From the NCBI GenBank assembly GCA_016706845.1, contig JADJIV010000015.1:47891-111890 (forward strand): a DNA stretch of 64,000 nucleotides, in the 5' to 3' direction. The position numbers and the translations under genes were made by a program. Below are positions 51,560 to 60,965 of this stretch, one piece after another; within the stretch, counting starts at the first letter, position 1, and every line of letters begins with the position of its first letter. This DNA comes from PNOJ01 sp016706845 (GTDB lineage Bacteria; Krumholzibacteriota; Krumholzibacteriia; LZORAL124-64-63). Below the pieces are notes generated by a model, which searched no databases, was not told the DNA's origin, and saw nothing but the letters and a program-made list of their open reading frames with translations.

Positions 51560-52394
51560 ATTCCTGGACGCGCTGGGCCGGCACGCCTTCCTGCGTCACG
51601 CCCTGCTGGCCGGCGTGCTGGCGAGCGTCGCGAGCGGCGTGGTCGGGACCTACGTCGTGACGCGCCGCATCACCGCCATCGCCGGCAGCCTCGCCCACGC
51701 GGTGCTGGGCGGCATGGGCCTGGCGATCTGGCTGCGCACGGTGCACGGCTGGGCCTGGCTGACGCCCCTGCACGGCGCCGTCTTCGCGGCCCTGCTCGGC
51801 GCCCTGATCATCGGCGTGGCGCGCACCCGCGGCGGCGACCGCGAGGACACGGTCATCTCGGCCCTGTGGGCCGTCGGCATGGCCGTCGGCGTGCTCTTCC
51901 TGTTCCTGACGCCGGGCTACAAGGCCGACCTGATGACCTACCTGTTCGGCAACATCGTCATGGTGGACCCCGAGACCCTGCGCCTGCTGCTGCTGCTGGA
52001 CGGCGTGATCCTGCTGGTGGTCGCGCTGTTCTACGACCCGCTGCTGGCGGTCTGCTACGACGAGGAGTTCGCGCGCCTGCGCGGCGTGCGCACCGACGCC
52101 GTGTTCACGCTGCTGCTGGTGCTGGTGGCGCTGACCATCGTGACGCTGATCTACGTGGTGGGCGTGGTCCTGGTGATCGCGCTGATCTCCCTGCCCGTCT
52201 CGGCCGTGGGGCGCTTCTCGCGCCGCCTGTGGCAGATGATGCTGCTGGCGGCCGCCCTGAGCTCGGTGCTGACGGCCGCCGGCCTGGCCCTCGCCTACCG
52301 CGCCGACCTGCCGGCCGGCGCGGTGACGATTCTCCTGGCGGCGCTGGTCTACGTCCTGGCCGGCGCCGCGGCCTCCCTGAGGCGAAGAGCCTGA
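51552..52394 (+). CDS. znuB: Zinc/manganese ABC transporter permease (ZnuB-like)
   Basis: 280 aa integral membrane ABC-3 family permease with about eight hydrophobic helices, including V-V-G-T-Y-V-V-T-R-R-I-T-A-I-A-G-S-L-A-H and the D-E-E-F-A-R-L-R-G-V coupling segment expected for contact with the ATPase. ATG overlaps the znuC stop. Completes the operon. Confidence 0.93.
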   Translation: MTEFLDALGRHAFLRHALLAGVLASVASGVVGTYVVTRRITAIAGSLAHAVLGGMGLAIWLRTVHGWAWLTPLHGAVFAALLGALIIGVARTRGGDREDTVISALWAVGMAVGVLFLFLTPGYKADLMTYLFGNIVMVDPETLRLLLLLDGVILLVVALFYDPLLAVCYDEEFARLRGVRTDAVFTLLLVLVALTIVTLIYVVGVVLVIALISLPVSAVGRFSRRLWQMMLLAAALSSVLTAAGLALAYRADLPAGAVTILLAALVYVLAGAAASLRRRA

Positions 52395-52434
52395 ATGATC
52401 GAACGTCCAGCACGAACCCCCGCAGGAGGATGAC

Positions 52435-53433
52435 ATGGAATACAGGTTCCTCGGCCGATCGGGCCTGAAGGTCTCGGCACTCTCGTTCGGCTCGTGGGTG
52501 ACCTTCGGCGACCAGATGGACGTCGACAACGCCCACGCCTGCATGAAGGCCGCCGTCGACGCCGGCGTGAACTTCTTCGACAACGCCGAGGTCTACGCGG
52601 CCGGACGCTCCGAGGAGATCATGGGCGCTGTCCTGCACCGCGCCGGCTGGAAACGCAGCGACCTGGTCATCTCGACCAAGATCTTCTGGGGCGGCCCCGG
52701 ACCGAACGACCGCGGCCTTTCGCGCAAGCACATCATGGAGGGCACCGACGCCGCGCTGAAGCGCCTGGGCCTGGACTACGTGGACCTGATCTTCTGCCAC
52801 CGCCCCGATCTCGAGACGCCGATCGAGGAGACCGTGCGGGCCATGCACCGGGTCGTGGAGAGCGGCCGGGCGTTCTACTGGGGCACCAGCGAGTGGAGCG
52901 CCGCGCAGATCCGCCGCGCCTACGACATCGCGCGCGCCGAGCACCTGACGCCGCCGACGATGGAGCAGCCGCAGTACCACATGCTGCACCGCCACCGCGT
53001 CGAGGTCGAGTACGCGCCGCTCTACGAGGAGATCGGCCTGGGCACCACGATCTGGTCGCCGCTGGCCAGCGGCATCCTGACCGGCAAGTACAACGACGGC
53101 ATCCCCGAGGGCTCGCGCATGTCCCTGCCGAACTACCAGTGGCTGCGCCCCCACCTCGAGAGCGAGGAGGGCCGCCAGAAGATCGCCAAGGTCAAGCTGC
53201 TGACGCCGCTGGCGCACGAGCTCGGCTGCACCATGGCCCAGCTGGCCCTCGCCTGGTGCCTGGCCAACGACGACGTCAGCACGGTGATCACCGGCGCCTC
53301 GCGGCCCGAGCAGGTGACGGAGAACATGAAGGCGCTGGAAACCGCGGCGCAGCTGACGCCCGAGGTGCTGGAGCGCATCGAGGAGATCCTCGGCAACCGG
53401 CCCGAGCCCGAGAAGTGCTGGCGCGGTATGTAG
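52435..53433 (+). CDS. Aldo/keto reductase (Kv-beta/YghZ-like)
   Basis: 332 aa TIM-barrel NADPH oxidoreductase. Catalytic tetrad: D in F-F-D-N-A-E, Y in V-Y-A-A-G-R-S, K in I-S-T-K-I-F-W, H in I-F-C-H-R-P-D. Cofactor motif G-A-S-R-P-E-Q-V near the end. The overall pattern (Y-R-F-L-G-R-S-G-L-K-V-S at the start, W-S-P-L-A-S-G-I-L-T-G-K-Y) is of the AKR6/14-like group. Substrate unknown. GGAGG lies six bases before the ATG. It ends at the edge of palindromic copy C. Confidence 0.9.
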   Translation: MEYRFLGRSGLKVSALSFGSWVTFGDQMDVDNAHACMKAAVDAGVNFFDNAEVYAAGRSEEIMGAVLHRAGWKRSDLVISTKIFWGGPGPNDRGLSRKHIMEGTDAALKRLGLDYVDLIFCHRPDLETPIEETVRAMHRVVESGRAFYWGTSEWSAAQIRRAYDIARAEHLTPPTMEQPQYHMLHRHRVEVEYAPLYEEIGLGTTIWSPLASGILTGKYNDGIPEGSRMSLPNYQWLRPHLESEEGRQKIAKVKLLTPLAHELGCTMAQLALAWCLANDDVSTVITGASRPEQVTENMKALETAAQLTPEVLERIEEILGNRPEPEKCWRGM

Positions 53434-53572
53434 GCGCACTTCCTGCCGGGACAGGGGACGCGCTCAGGGCACCTCGTGTGCCCTGAGCGCTTGGCCTTCC
53501 GGCCTTTCCGCCATCCTGGCTCCAAGGCCTGCAGGACACCCCTGTCCCGGCAGGAAGTGCTGACCCAAGTCG
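53424..53572. repeat. 149-bp palindromic element, copy C (outer arms decayed)
   Basis: Inner 22 bp of each arm are perfect inverted repeats (53436-53457 and 53539-53560). The 81-nt centre aligns gap-free with copies A and B and has the 13-bp hairpin GCGCTCAGGGCAC-CTCGT-GTGCCCTGAGCGC and GCC-ATCCT-GGC. The outer 12 bp pair poorly, and on the left they lie inside or next to the end of the aldo/keto reductase gene. The element is between two convergent genes. Confidence 0.8.
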
Positions 53573-53600
53573 CACGGCGGCATGGGTCGAAGCGAACCGG

Positions 53601-55985
53601 TCAGCGCACGAGTCGGACGGCGAGCGAGCGCACGTGACCGGCGTGTTCCAGGCGCAACATATAGGTGCCCGAAGGCAGCGGACGGCCCGCGTCGTCCCGG
53701 CCTTCCCAGATCGCGAGGCCGGGGCCGGCGGGTTGCGCAGAGTCCAGCAGCACGGCAGCGCGGCGGCCGCGCAGGTCGTAGGCGGTCAGGCGCGCGAGTC
53801 CCGGCACCGGCAGGTCGAAGCGCACGACCAGCCGCGGGTTGAACGGGTTCGGGGCGGCGGCCAGAGCGAGGGCCGTCGCCGGCGCCGGCGGCAGGACGGA
53901 CTCGGCCAGGACCCGCCCTGCGTCGATCAGTCGGTAGACGGCGCCGAATCGCGGCGCCGAAGCATCGCGCAGCCGGCCAGCCTCGGGTTCCGTCAGCAGT
54001 CCCAGTTCGACGGCACCGCCGTCGGGATCGCGGCGCTCGAGGCGCGGCTCCCCGCCCGGCGGCAGCCCGCGCACCTGCCAGCGCACATCGGCGGCGCCGC
54101 CCTGCCAGACCGCCGTGAACTCCTCGACCACCGCCGGCACGACCAGGGCGTTGCGCAGCAGCCGCACGCCGTCGTAGCCGTCGGCCAGCACGATGTCGCG
54201 GCCGTCGGCGGCAAGCCCGGCCGCGTAGGCGGTCGTGTACCAGCCGACCTGGTAGGGATCCAGCGCGATGCCGGCATCCAGGACCCGCAAGCCCGCGCTC
54301 CCGGCGGCGGCGTAGAGGTGATCGAGGGCCGCGTCCACCCCCTGCACGTAGCCGGGCAGCCCGACGGTATGGTGCAGGGTCAGGGCGCCGCCGTCCGACG
54401 CGTCGACCACGCGCACGCCGGCCGCCCCGGCCGCGACGTAGATCGCGGCGTCCAGGCGCGCGACCGCCAGCGTCTCGCCGGCCAGCGCGAGCGTGTCGCG
54501 CGGCGCCGGCGCGCCCGGGTTCAGCAGGTCGTAGGTGACCACTCCCACCGACGCGACCGCCACCACCACGTCGTCGCCGTCGGCCGCGACATCCACGGCG
54601 CTCCCGGGCGGGCTCGCCTGCCCGATCGGGAAGGGCGCGGCCGGGTTGGCCACGTCCAGCACCCGCAGCCCGCCGGAACCCGCCGCGACGTAGAGACGCG
54701 CGCCCTCCAGGGCCAGCGCGCGCGCGTCCCCGCCGGTGCCGTAGACGCCGGACACGACCGGCGCCGAGGGCAGGCCCGCGTCGATCACCGCCAGGCCCGC
54801 GGTGCGCACGGCGGCGTAGACCTGGGTGCCGTGGATGACCACGTCGGCCACCGGCGCGCCCAGGTCCACCGAAGCGATCTCGAACAGGCGCGCGCCGTCG
54901 CGCAGCGCCAGCAGCCGCAGGCCGTGCTCGAGGTCGGCGACGGCGACGAGGCTGTCGCGGCGCGCCACCGCCGCCGCATTGCCGCGCATCAGGTAGCCGC
55001 CGACCTCGGCGGGGACCGCCGGCGCGGAGACGTCGACGATCCGCAGACCGGGCCAGGAGTCCGCCAGGTAGGCCCGGTCGCCCGCGATGGCGACGTTCCA
55101 GGCGTGGCCTGCGGTGTCCAGCACGGACAGCTGGACCGGCGCACTCGGCGCGCTCACGTCGACGATGCGCAGGCCGGCCGTGCCGTCGGCCACGTAAGCC
55201 CTGCCTGCATCGACCGCAACGCCGTAGGCCCAGCCGGTCGTGTCCAGGGAACCGATCTCGCGGGGGTGGGCCGGGTCCGCGACGTCCAGGACGATCCGCA
55301 GGCCCAGCACGCCGTCGGCCAGGTAGACGTGGGTGCCGGACACGTCCACGCCGTAGACGCCGCCCCAGCTGCCGAAGTAGCCGAGCTGGACCGGATGCGC
55401 CGGGGAGGAAACGTCGATCACGCGCAGATCGCCGGAGAAGTCGCAGAGGTAGAGCGTGCTGCCGCGCAGGGCCAGCCGCGAGAGGTCGTCGCCGGGATCG
55501 AGGCCGCCGATCAGGGCCGGCGACGCCGGATCCGCCAGGCTCACGACGCGCAGCCCGAGGGCCAGGTCGGCCAGGTAGGCCACGCCGTCCCCCAGCGCGA
55601 CGCCGCGCACGTCGGCGCCCGACTCGGCGAACACCCCGACGATCCGCGGCTCGCCCGGGTCGCTCGCGTCGATCACGCGCATGCCGGACGTCCCGAGCGC
55701 GGCCACGATCAGGTCGCCGTCGACGGCCAGGTCCTCCACCGTCGCCGGCAGCGCGACCTTGCCCAGCGGCCGCGGCGCGCCCCCGTCGTTGAGATCGGCG
55801 AGGTCCAGCGCCATGCCGTTGCCCACATGGACGATCCCGTCCGCGAGCTTCACGACGCGGCAAGGCCCGTTGAACCAGTGGGCGAGTTCGCTGACGTGCT
55901 GGGCGTCCCGGGCCGTCGCAGGGCCGGGTCCGCACGCGAGGGCGATGCCGGCGCAGCAGGTTAGCAGCCGGGTGCGGCTGGTCAT
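53601..55985 (-). CDS. Exported LVIVD-repeat beta-propeller protein with FlgD-like C-terminus
   Basis: 794 aa. Signal peptide about 1-25. The body is some fourteen repeats of the LVIVD type (G-L-R-I-V-D-V-S-x-P-x-x-P-x-x-x-G), predicted to form beta-propellers. A C-terminal region with N-P-F-N-P-R-L-V-V-R-F-D-L-P-V-P-G, Y-D-L-R-G-R-R-A and I-W-E-G-R-D-D-A-G-R-P-L-P-S-G-T-Y is the FlgD-like/type-A sorting domain. Likely surface exposed or secreted; no enzymatic motif. ATG at 55985 after AGGAGGTC. Divergent from adk. Confidence 0.85.
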   Translation of the reverse strand: MTSRTRLLTCCAGIALACGPGPATARDAQHVSELAHWFNGPCRVVKLADGIVHVGNGMALDLADLNDGGAPRPLGKVALPATVEDLAVDGDLIVAALGTSGMRVIDASDPGEPRIVGVFAESGADVRGVALGDGVAYLADLALGLRVVSLADPASPALIGGLDPGDDLSRLALRGSTLYLCDFSGDLRVIDVSSPAHPVQLGYFGSWGGVYGVDVSGTHVYLADGVLGLRIVLDVADPAHPREIGSLDTTGWAYGVAVDAGRAYVADGTAGLRIVDVSAPSAPVQLSVLDTAGHAWNVAIAGDRAYLADSWPGLRIVDVSAPAVPAEVGGYLMRGNAAAVARRDSLVAVADLEHGLRLLALRDGARLFEIASVDLGAPVADVVIHGTQVYAAVRTAGLAVIDAGLPSAPVVSGVYGTGGDARALALEGARLYVAAGSGGLRVLDVANPAAPFPIGQASPPGSAVDVAADGDDVVVAVASVGVVTYDLLNPGAPAPRDTLALAGETLAVARLDAAIYVAAGAAGVRVVDASDGGALTLHHTVGLPGYVQGVDAALDHLYAAAGSAGLRVLDAGIALDPYQVGWYTTAYAAGLAADGRDIVLADGYDGVRLLRNALVVPAVVEEFTAVWQGGAADVRWQVRGLPPGGEPRLERRDPDGGAVELGLLTEPEAGRLRDASAPRFGAVYRLIDAGRVLAESVLPPAPATALALAAAPNPFNPRLVVRFDLPVPGLARLTAYDLRGRRAAVLLDSAQPAGPGLAIWEGRDDAGRPLPSGTYMLRLEHAGHVRSLAVRLVR

Positions 55986-56161
55986 CCTTGACCTCCTGGT
56001 GGGTTTCCGACCGGATCGTGCGTCAGGCCGGCGCCAGCCGTCAACAAAATGCGGGGTGGGAAGGTCGGGCTTGAAAGAAAACGCGACAGACGCGCCGCCG
56101 ACGGCCGAAGACAACGGCGGCCGGGGCCGATCCCTTCGTCATCCCGCCGGGGAGGAACGCG

Positions 56162-56827
56162 ATGCACAAGTACGTGATCATGGGCGTGCAGGGCTGCGGC
56201 AAGGGCACGCAGGCCAAGCTGTTGGCGCAGGACCTCGACCTGGTCCACATCAGCGTCGGGGACATCTTCCGCTGGAACATCCAGCAGCACACGAAGCTCG
56301 CCGCGCGCATCAAGCGGATCGTGGACGCCGGCAAACTGGTGCCGGACGAGATCGTGGCCGACATCGTCAACGCCCGGCTCGACGAGCACGACTGGAACTA
56401 CGGTTTCGTCCTGGACGGCTTCCCGCGCAACCGCACGCAGGCCGAGTTCTTCCTGGAGCGGTTCGACATCGACGCGGTGATCGACATCCAGGTGCCCGAC
56501 CACGTGGTGCTGGAGCGGGTGATGTCGCGGCGCCTGTGCAGCGGCTGCGGCCTGGACTACAACCTGATCCACCACCGCCCCGCCGTCGCCGACCGCTGCG
56601 ACGTGTGCGGCGGCATCCTGGTCACGCGGCCCGACGACACCGAGGCCGCCCTGCAGGCCCGCCTGGACGACTTCCACACCGTGACCCGTCCCGTGCTGGA
56701 TCTGTTCGCCCGCAAGGAGCTGGTCGTGCGGGTCGACGGCACGCTGCCGGTGGCGGACGTGCAGGCGGAGATACGGCGTGCGCTGGGTCTGCCGCTGAGC
56801 AAGCCCGTGGCGGAAACGGCGCGCTGA
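56162..56827 (+). CDS. adk: Adenylate kinase
   Basis: 221 aa; ATP + AMP = 2 ADP. P-loop G-V-Q-G-C-G-K-G-T-Q (about residues 8-17), S-V-G-D-I-F-R, D-G-F-P-R-N at the AMP site. The LID domain has zinc-type cysteines (C-S-G-C-G-L-D ... C-D-V-C-G-G). The long-form LID is as in many Gram-negatives. Not in the secY operon. The start ATG has GGGGAGGAAC upstream. Divergent from the LVIVD gene. Confidence 0.94.
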   Translation: MHKYVIMGVQGCGKGTQAKLLAQDLDLVHISVGDIFRWNIQQHTKLAARIKRIVDAGKLVPDEIVADIVNARLDEHDWNYGFVLDGFPRNRTQAEFFLERFDIDAVIDIQVPDHVVLERVMSRRLCSGCGLDYNLIHHRPAVADRCDVCGGILVTRPDDTEAALQARLDDFHTVTRPVLDLFARKELVVRVDGTLPVADVQAEIRRALGLPLSKPVAETAR

Positions 56828-56847
56828 TCGGCGCCACGCGGCACGAA

Positions 56848-57396
56848 TCAGCGGTAGGCGGCCTTGACGGCGCCGAAGCTCGCCCCTTGCGTCGCCACCT
56901 CGCCCAGGATCGATAGATCGAGCGTGTAGGCGCCGCACCCCGCCGTGGTGTGACTGTCGACGACGAGGTAGACCGTGCGCTGCGCGTAGTAGTTGGCGTA
57001 GGAGATCGTCTCGACGCCGCCCGGACCAGCCGCGTCGGCGCCCGCCAGGCAGGTGAACATCGTGCCGAAGGCGATGCACTCGGCCGTCACCATCAGCACG
57101 GCATCGCCGGCGTGGGCGACCGTGGCCGACAAGGTGTCCCCCACATCCAGGTCGATCCGGTAGTAATCTTCCCGGCCGTTGTGCGTCGCGAAGCCGTCGC
57201 ACTGGTGGTCGAGGACCTGATTGTCCCCGTCGCACGTGTCCCCCGCGTAGGCGGCATGCCCCTGCGCGTCGGTGACGACCGCGACGGCGGCGCCGCAGAA
57301 GTCGTACACCGGCGGCGGGATCGCGCCCCGGCGGGCGGCGGAACCGGTCGCCGCCAACATTGCGGTCATCACCGCGGCCATCGTCATGCGGTGCAT
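56848..57396 (-). CDS. Small exported protein with C-terminal FGAVKA motif
   Basis: 182 aa. N-terminal signal peptide (M-T-M-A-A-V-M-T-A-M-L-A-A-T-G-S-A-A), cysteine-rich beta domain (Y-D-F-C-G-A-A-V, D-T-C-D-G-D-N, CDGF, A-E-C-I-A-F-G, T-C-L, G-C-G). The middle part resembles the pre-peptidase C-terminal domains of the 47388 protein (D-Y-Y-R-I-D-L-D-V-G-D-T-L-S-A-T-V). It ends Q-G-A-S-F-G-A-V-K-A-A-Y-R, a Phe-for-Trp variant of the shared C-terminal signature. ATG at 57396 chosen because GAGGAGG precedes it. Function unknown. Confidence 0.7.
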   Translation of the reverse strand: MHRMTMAAVMTAMLAATGSAARRGAIPPPVYDFCGAAVAVVTDAQGHAAYAGDTCDGDNQVLDHQCDGFATHNGREDYYRIDLDVGDTLSATVAHAGDAVLMVTAECIAFGTMFTCLAGADAAGPGGVETISYANYYAQRTVYLVVDSHTTAGCGAYTLDLSILGEVATQGASFGAVKAAYR

Positions 57397-57434
57397 GGTC
57401 GTTCCTCCTCCTCGTTGCATCGTCTTCAAGACGG

Positions 57435-57833
57435 TCAGTAGGGACCATGCCCGGTCTTGTCGCGATCGTCGTAAGCACAACCGCCGTGTTCGACGTGCCC
57501 CCGGTAGCGGTCGTCGCCGGATTCCAGGAAGTGCTGTTCGAGCGCGCTGCAGAGTCGCGGCGGCAGCAGCCAGGCCCCGTCGCCGCCGACGCAGCGTCGC
57601 GTCTCCAGCGGGGTCGGCACCTGCCCGTAGACGGCGAACAGCCGCGCTTGCGATGGCGCGATCCCCTCACCGGCCAGCAGTTCCACCAGCCCGCAGAGCG
57701 TGTCCGCGAAGTAGGATCTGACCAGCGGCTCGGAGCCCGCCCCGCGCAGCCGGTCGACCTGCGCCTCGTAGGTGTAGGGTATGGTCCGGTCCCGTTTGGA
57801 TTCCGGGAGTCCTGGACGGTTCAGCAGATTCAT
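57435..57833 (-). CDS. Hypothetical protein
   Basis: 132 aa, soluble, no signal peptide. Mixed helix/coil; features are C-G-L-V-E-L-L-A-G-E-G and a terminal H-V-E-H-G-G-C-A-Y. No family recognised. Reading frame and codon use fit the local pattern, and ATG at 57833 is the first in-frame start. It is about 40 bases upstream of the WGxVKA gene on the same strand and divergent from nrfHA. Confidence 0.5.
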   Translation of the reverse strand: MNLLNRPGLPESKRDRTIPYTYEAQVDRLRGAGSEPLVRSYFADTLCGLVELLAGEGIAPSQARLFAVYGQVPTPLETRRCVGGDGAWLLPPRLCSALEQHFLESGDDRYRGHVEHGGCAYDDRDKTGHGPY

Positions 57834-57953
57834 GGCAACCTCGGCGGGTGCGGGGAGCGGGCGGGGTGCCGCTTCATCATCCCTCCCCCGGGGCCGCCCT
57901 GTCAACCGACGCGATCCTCGGCCGGCCGGCTGTTCCGGCTCCTCATTTTCTCC

Positions 57954-57981
57954 TTGCGATGTTTGGCTGAGTGAGTATTCT
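57954..57981 (+). promoter_or_regulatory. Possible promoter of nrfHA
   Basis: TTGCGA, 16-base spacer, TATTCT in the AT-rich stretch 57975-58005 that stands out from the surroundings; about 60 bases before nrfH. Confidence 0.4.
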
Positions 57982-58043
57982 ATACTATTAGGTGTACATT
58001 ATGGGGCAGGACGGGAAGTCGCGCGCAACCGGGCGGGAGGGTC

Positions 58044-58487
58044 ATGCCGCTTCTCCTCGCGATCCTGATCGGCGGTCTGGTCGGCCTCGGCGGTTCCACC
58101 TTCATCTATGGAGAGGGCTTTGCCTACCTCTCCAACGATCCTCAAGCCTGCAAGAACTGCCACATCATGAACGACCAGTACGACGGTTGGCTCAAGTCCA
58201 GCCATCACGCCGTGGCCACCTGCAACGACTGCCACACGCCCCACAGCCTGATCCCCAAGTACTTCACGAAAGCCGAGAACGGCTTCTGGCATTCCAAAGG
58301 CTTCACGCTCCAGGACTTCCCGGAGCCCATCCGCATCCGCGCGCACAACCGGCGGACCCTCAACCACAACTGCATGGAATGCCACCGCGAACTGGTCCAC
58401 GACGTCGTCGCCACGCACGGCCGCGACGAGAGCCAGTTCGACTGCATCCGCTGCCACATCACGTCCGGGCACGGCCCTGCCCGCTGA
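58044..58487 (+). CDS. nrfH: NrfH-type tetraheme cytochrome c (quinol dehydrogenase subunit)
   Basis: 147 aa. An N-terminal membrane anchor (M-P-L-L-L-A-I-L-I-G-G-L-V-G-L-G) and four haem motifs: C36-KNCH, C60-NDCH, C110-MECH, C134-IRCH. The NapC/NirT/NrfH family takes electrons from menaquinol and passes them to NrfA. No downstream gene other than nrfA, so a two-component NrfHA nitrite reductase. ATG at 58044. Confidence 0.94.
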   Translation: MPLLLAILIGGLVGLGGSTFIYGEGFAYLSNDPQACKNCHIMNDQYDGWLKSSHHAVATCNDCHTPHSLIPKYFTKAENGFWHSKGFTLQDFPEPIRIRAHNRRTLNHNCMECHRELVHDVVATHGRDESQFDCIRCHITSGHGPAR

Positions 58488-58500
58488 AAGGGAGGTCTCC

Positions 58501-59983
58501 ATGAAGATCCGCTACGTCCTGGTCGCGACCGTCACCGCCCTGGCCGTCGTCGCCCTGTTCGCGCTGAGGGACAACATCGCCGAGCGCAAGACCGAGGGCG
58601 AAGACGACGGTCTTCAAGGTCGCCGACGTCGACGAGCGGACCACCGACCCCGCCGTGTGGGGCCGGAACTTCCCCCGCCAGTACGACAGCTACCGGCGCA
58701 CCGTGGACATGGAGCGCACGCGCTACGGCGGCAGCGAGGCCGACCCCTTCGCCGTAGGGCGCGACAGCGTCCACAAGTCGACCAGCCGCATCGAGCAGGA
58801 CCCGCGCCTCAAGACGATGTGGAACGGCTACGCCTTCGCCATCGACTTCCGCGAGGAGCGCGGCCACGCCTACATGCTGCACGACCAGCAGGAGACCGAG
58901 CGCGTGCTGCAGAAGCCCCAGGTCGGCGCCTGCCTGCACTGCCACGCCTCGATCACGGTCGCCTACCGCGAGGCCGGCCTGGCCGCCGGCGCCCCCGGCT
59001 CGCTGGACGACCCGCTGCTGAGCGACAACGGCCAGCAGCAGCTGATGACCGGCTTCCCGCTGGTGTCCGCCCTGCCCTACGCCGAGGCGGCGGCCAAGGT
59101 CGAGCACCCGGTCACCTGCCTGGACTGCCACGACCCCGCCTCGACGCAGCTGCGCATCACGCGCCCCGGCCTGCTCAACGGCCTCGCGGCGCTGGCCGCG
59201 AGCGACGACCCCGTGCCGCACCTGGCGTCGATCGGGAAGTGGCGCGAGGGCGACCGCGCGACCCCCTACGACCCCAACGACCTGGCCAGCCGGCAGGAGC
59301 TGCGCTCCCTGGTCTGCGCGCAGTGCCACGTCGAGTACTACTGCGCGTCGAAGACCACGCTCTTCTTCCCCTGGGACAAGGGCCTGCAGGTCGAGGACAT
59401 CGAGGCGGTCTACGACGGGTACGTCTTCCCCGACGGCTCCCCGTTCATGGACTGGAAGCACAAGACCACCGGCGCCGCGGCCGTCAAGGCCCAGCACCCC
59501 GAGTTCGAGCTGTGGAGCCAGGGCATCCACGCCCGCGCCGGCGTCGCCTGCGCCGACTGCCACATGCCCTACGTGCGCGAGGGCGCGCTGAAGGTCAGCG
59601 ACCACCACGTGCGCAGCCCCCTGCTCAACAACGCGAAGGCGTGCCAGGTCTGCCACCGCGACAGCGAAGAGGAGCTCGTCGCCCGGGTCCACACCATCCA
59701 GGACCGCACGAAGCAGCTGATGGACCGGGCCATGGACGCCGTCGTCGCCCTGATCGCCGAGACCGAACAGGCCATGGCCGCCGGCGCCACCGACGCCCAG
59801 CTCCAGGAGGCCCGCGCCCTGCAGCGCAAGGCGCAGTTCCGCGTGGACTTCATCAACGCCGAGAACTCGATGGGCTTCCACGCCCCGCAGGAGGCCGCGC
59901 GCATCCTCGGCGAAGCGATCGACTACGCGCACCAGGGACGGTTGAGTCTGGCGCGGCTCGAACTGCGGGTCGCCATGCCCTAG
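58501..59983 (+). CDS. nrfA: Cytochrome c nitrite reductase catalytic subunit (CxxCH type), one frameshift
   Basis: About 493 aa. Reduces nitrite to ammonium with six electrons in the periplasm. Signal anchor at the start. Five haem motifs: C-L-H-C-H (about residue 144), C-L-D-C-H, C-A-Q-C-H, C-A-D-C-H, C-Q-V-C-H. The first, normally C-x-x-C-K at the catalytic haem of E. coli NrfA, is C-x-x-C-H here as in some other NrfA groups. Characteristic V-C-A-Q-C-H-V-E-Y-Y-C and K-V-S-D-H-H-V segments are present. One extra base near 58610 shifts the frame (K-T-E-G-E-D-D / V-F-K-V-A-D-V-D). Thirteen bases after nrfH. Confidence 0.94.
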
Positions 59984-60110
59984 ATCCGGTTCGCGACGGG
60001 CCGGATAATTTTCGCGAACTGGATCTAAACTTTTGACCTGCGGCCGACGTCCAAGACGGGAACGCACGCACATCGGACCGGTGCGAACCCATCCCGGATC
60101 GGAGGACGCC

Positions 60111-60793
60111 ATGTTCCGCGCCAAGCGTCTCCTGATACTCGCCACCGTCATCTCGACCTGCGGCCTGTTTTCCGAGGCGACGGCCCGTTCGCGCCACCAC
60201 GACCGCGACCGCCTCGAGGGTTCCGGCAAGCTCGAGACCCGCAGCTTCGACCTGCGGGGCTGGGACAGCCTGCAGCTGGACGGGGCCATGGACATCGAGG
60301 TGAAGGTCGGCGGCGGCCACGCGGCCGAGGTCAAGCCCTGGACGACAACCTCTTCGACAACCTCGTGCTCGAGGTGCGCGACGGCACGCTGGTCGTGGAC
60401 TGGCGCCGGGAGTGCGACGCGGACGACGACGCCCGGCTGACGCTGACCGCGCCGGCCTTCGTTTCCCTGGAGATCAACGGCGCCGGCGACGTGAAGGCGG
60501 ACGGGTTTGCGGGCGGCGACTTCGACCTGCTGATCCGCGGCGCCGGCGACATCGACCTGAGCGGCCGGGTCGACGGCCTGGACATCCGGGTCGACGGCGC
60601 CGGCGATGTCGACGCCGTCGGGCTGGCGGCCAAGCACGTCGAAGCCGTCATCTCGGGCGCGGGCGACGTCGACGTGACGGCCAGCGACAGCTTCGAGGGC
60701 TCCATCCGGGGCGCGGGCGACATCTCCTACGGGGGCGATCCCGCGAAGGTGGCGACGAAGGTCGCGGGCGTCGGCAGCATCCTCAGGCGCTGA
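60111..60793 (+). CDS. Exported DUF2807-like (GIN domain) protein, one frameshift
   Basis: About 227 aa. Signal peptide 1-25. The second half is a run of short repeats I-N-G-A-G-D-V, I-R-G-A-G-D-I-D-L-S-G, V-D-G-A-G-D-V-D, I-S-G-A-G-D-V-D and I-R-G-A-G-D-I, the hallmark of the head-GIN/DUF2807 beta-solenoid family. Frame break at about 60340 (H-A-A-E-V-K / A-L-D-D-N-L-F-D-N-L); one missing base. Function not known; members are exported or lipoproteins in Bacteroidetes-like bacteria. GGAGG before the ATG at 60111. Confidence 0.78.
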
Positions 60794-60965
60794 ACGCCCG
60801 CGATCCGGTTCCCGCGGGGGCGGTCGGCCGTCGCCCCTCGTGCATTCCCAAAGGGCCAGGCCCGCGGGTGTACACTCGCGCCACCGTGCGCCCGCCGGTC
60901 AGCCCTGGTCCCCCACGAGGAGACCCCCTGCCCAGATTCACGTGATCTCGGGAGGCACCGGCTCC

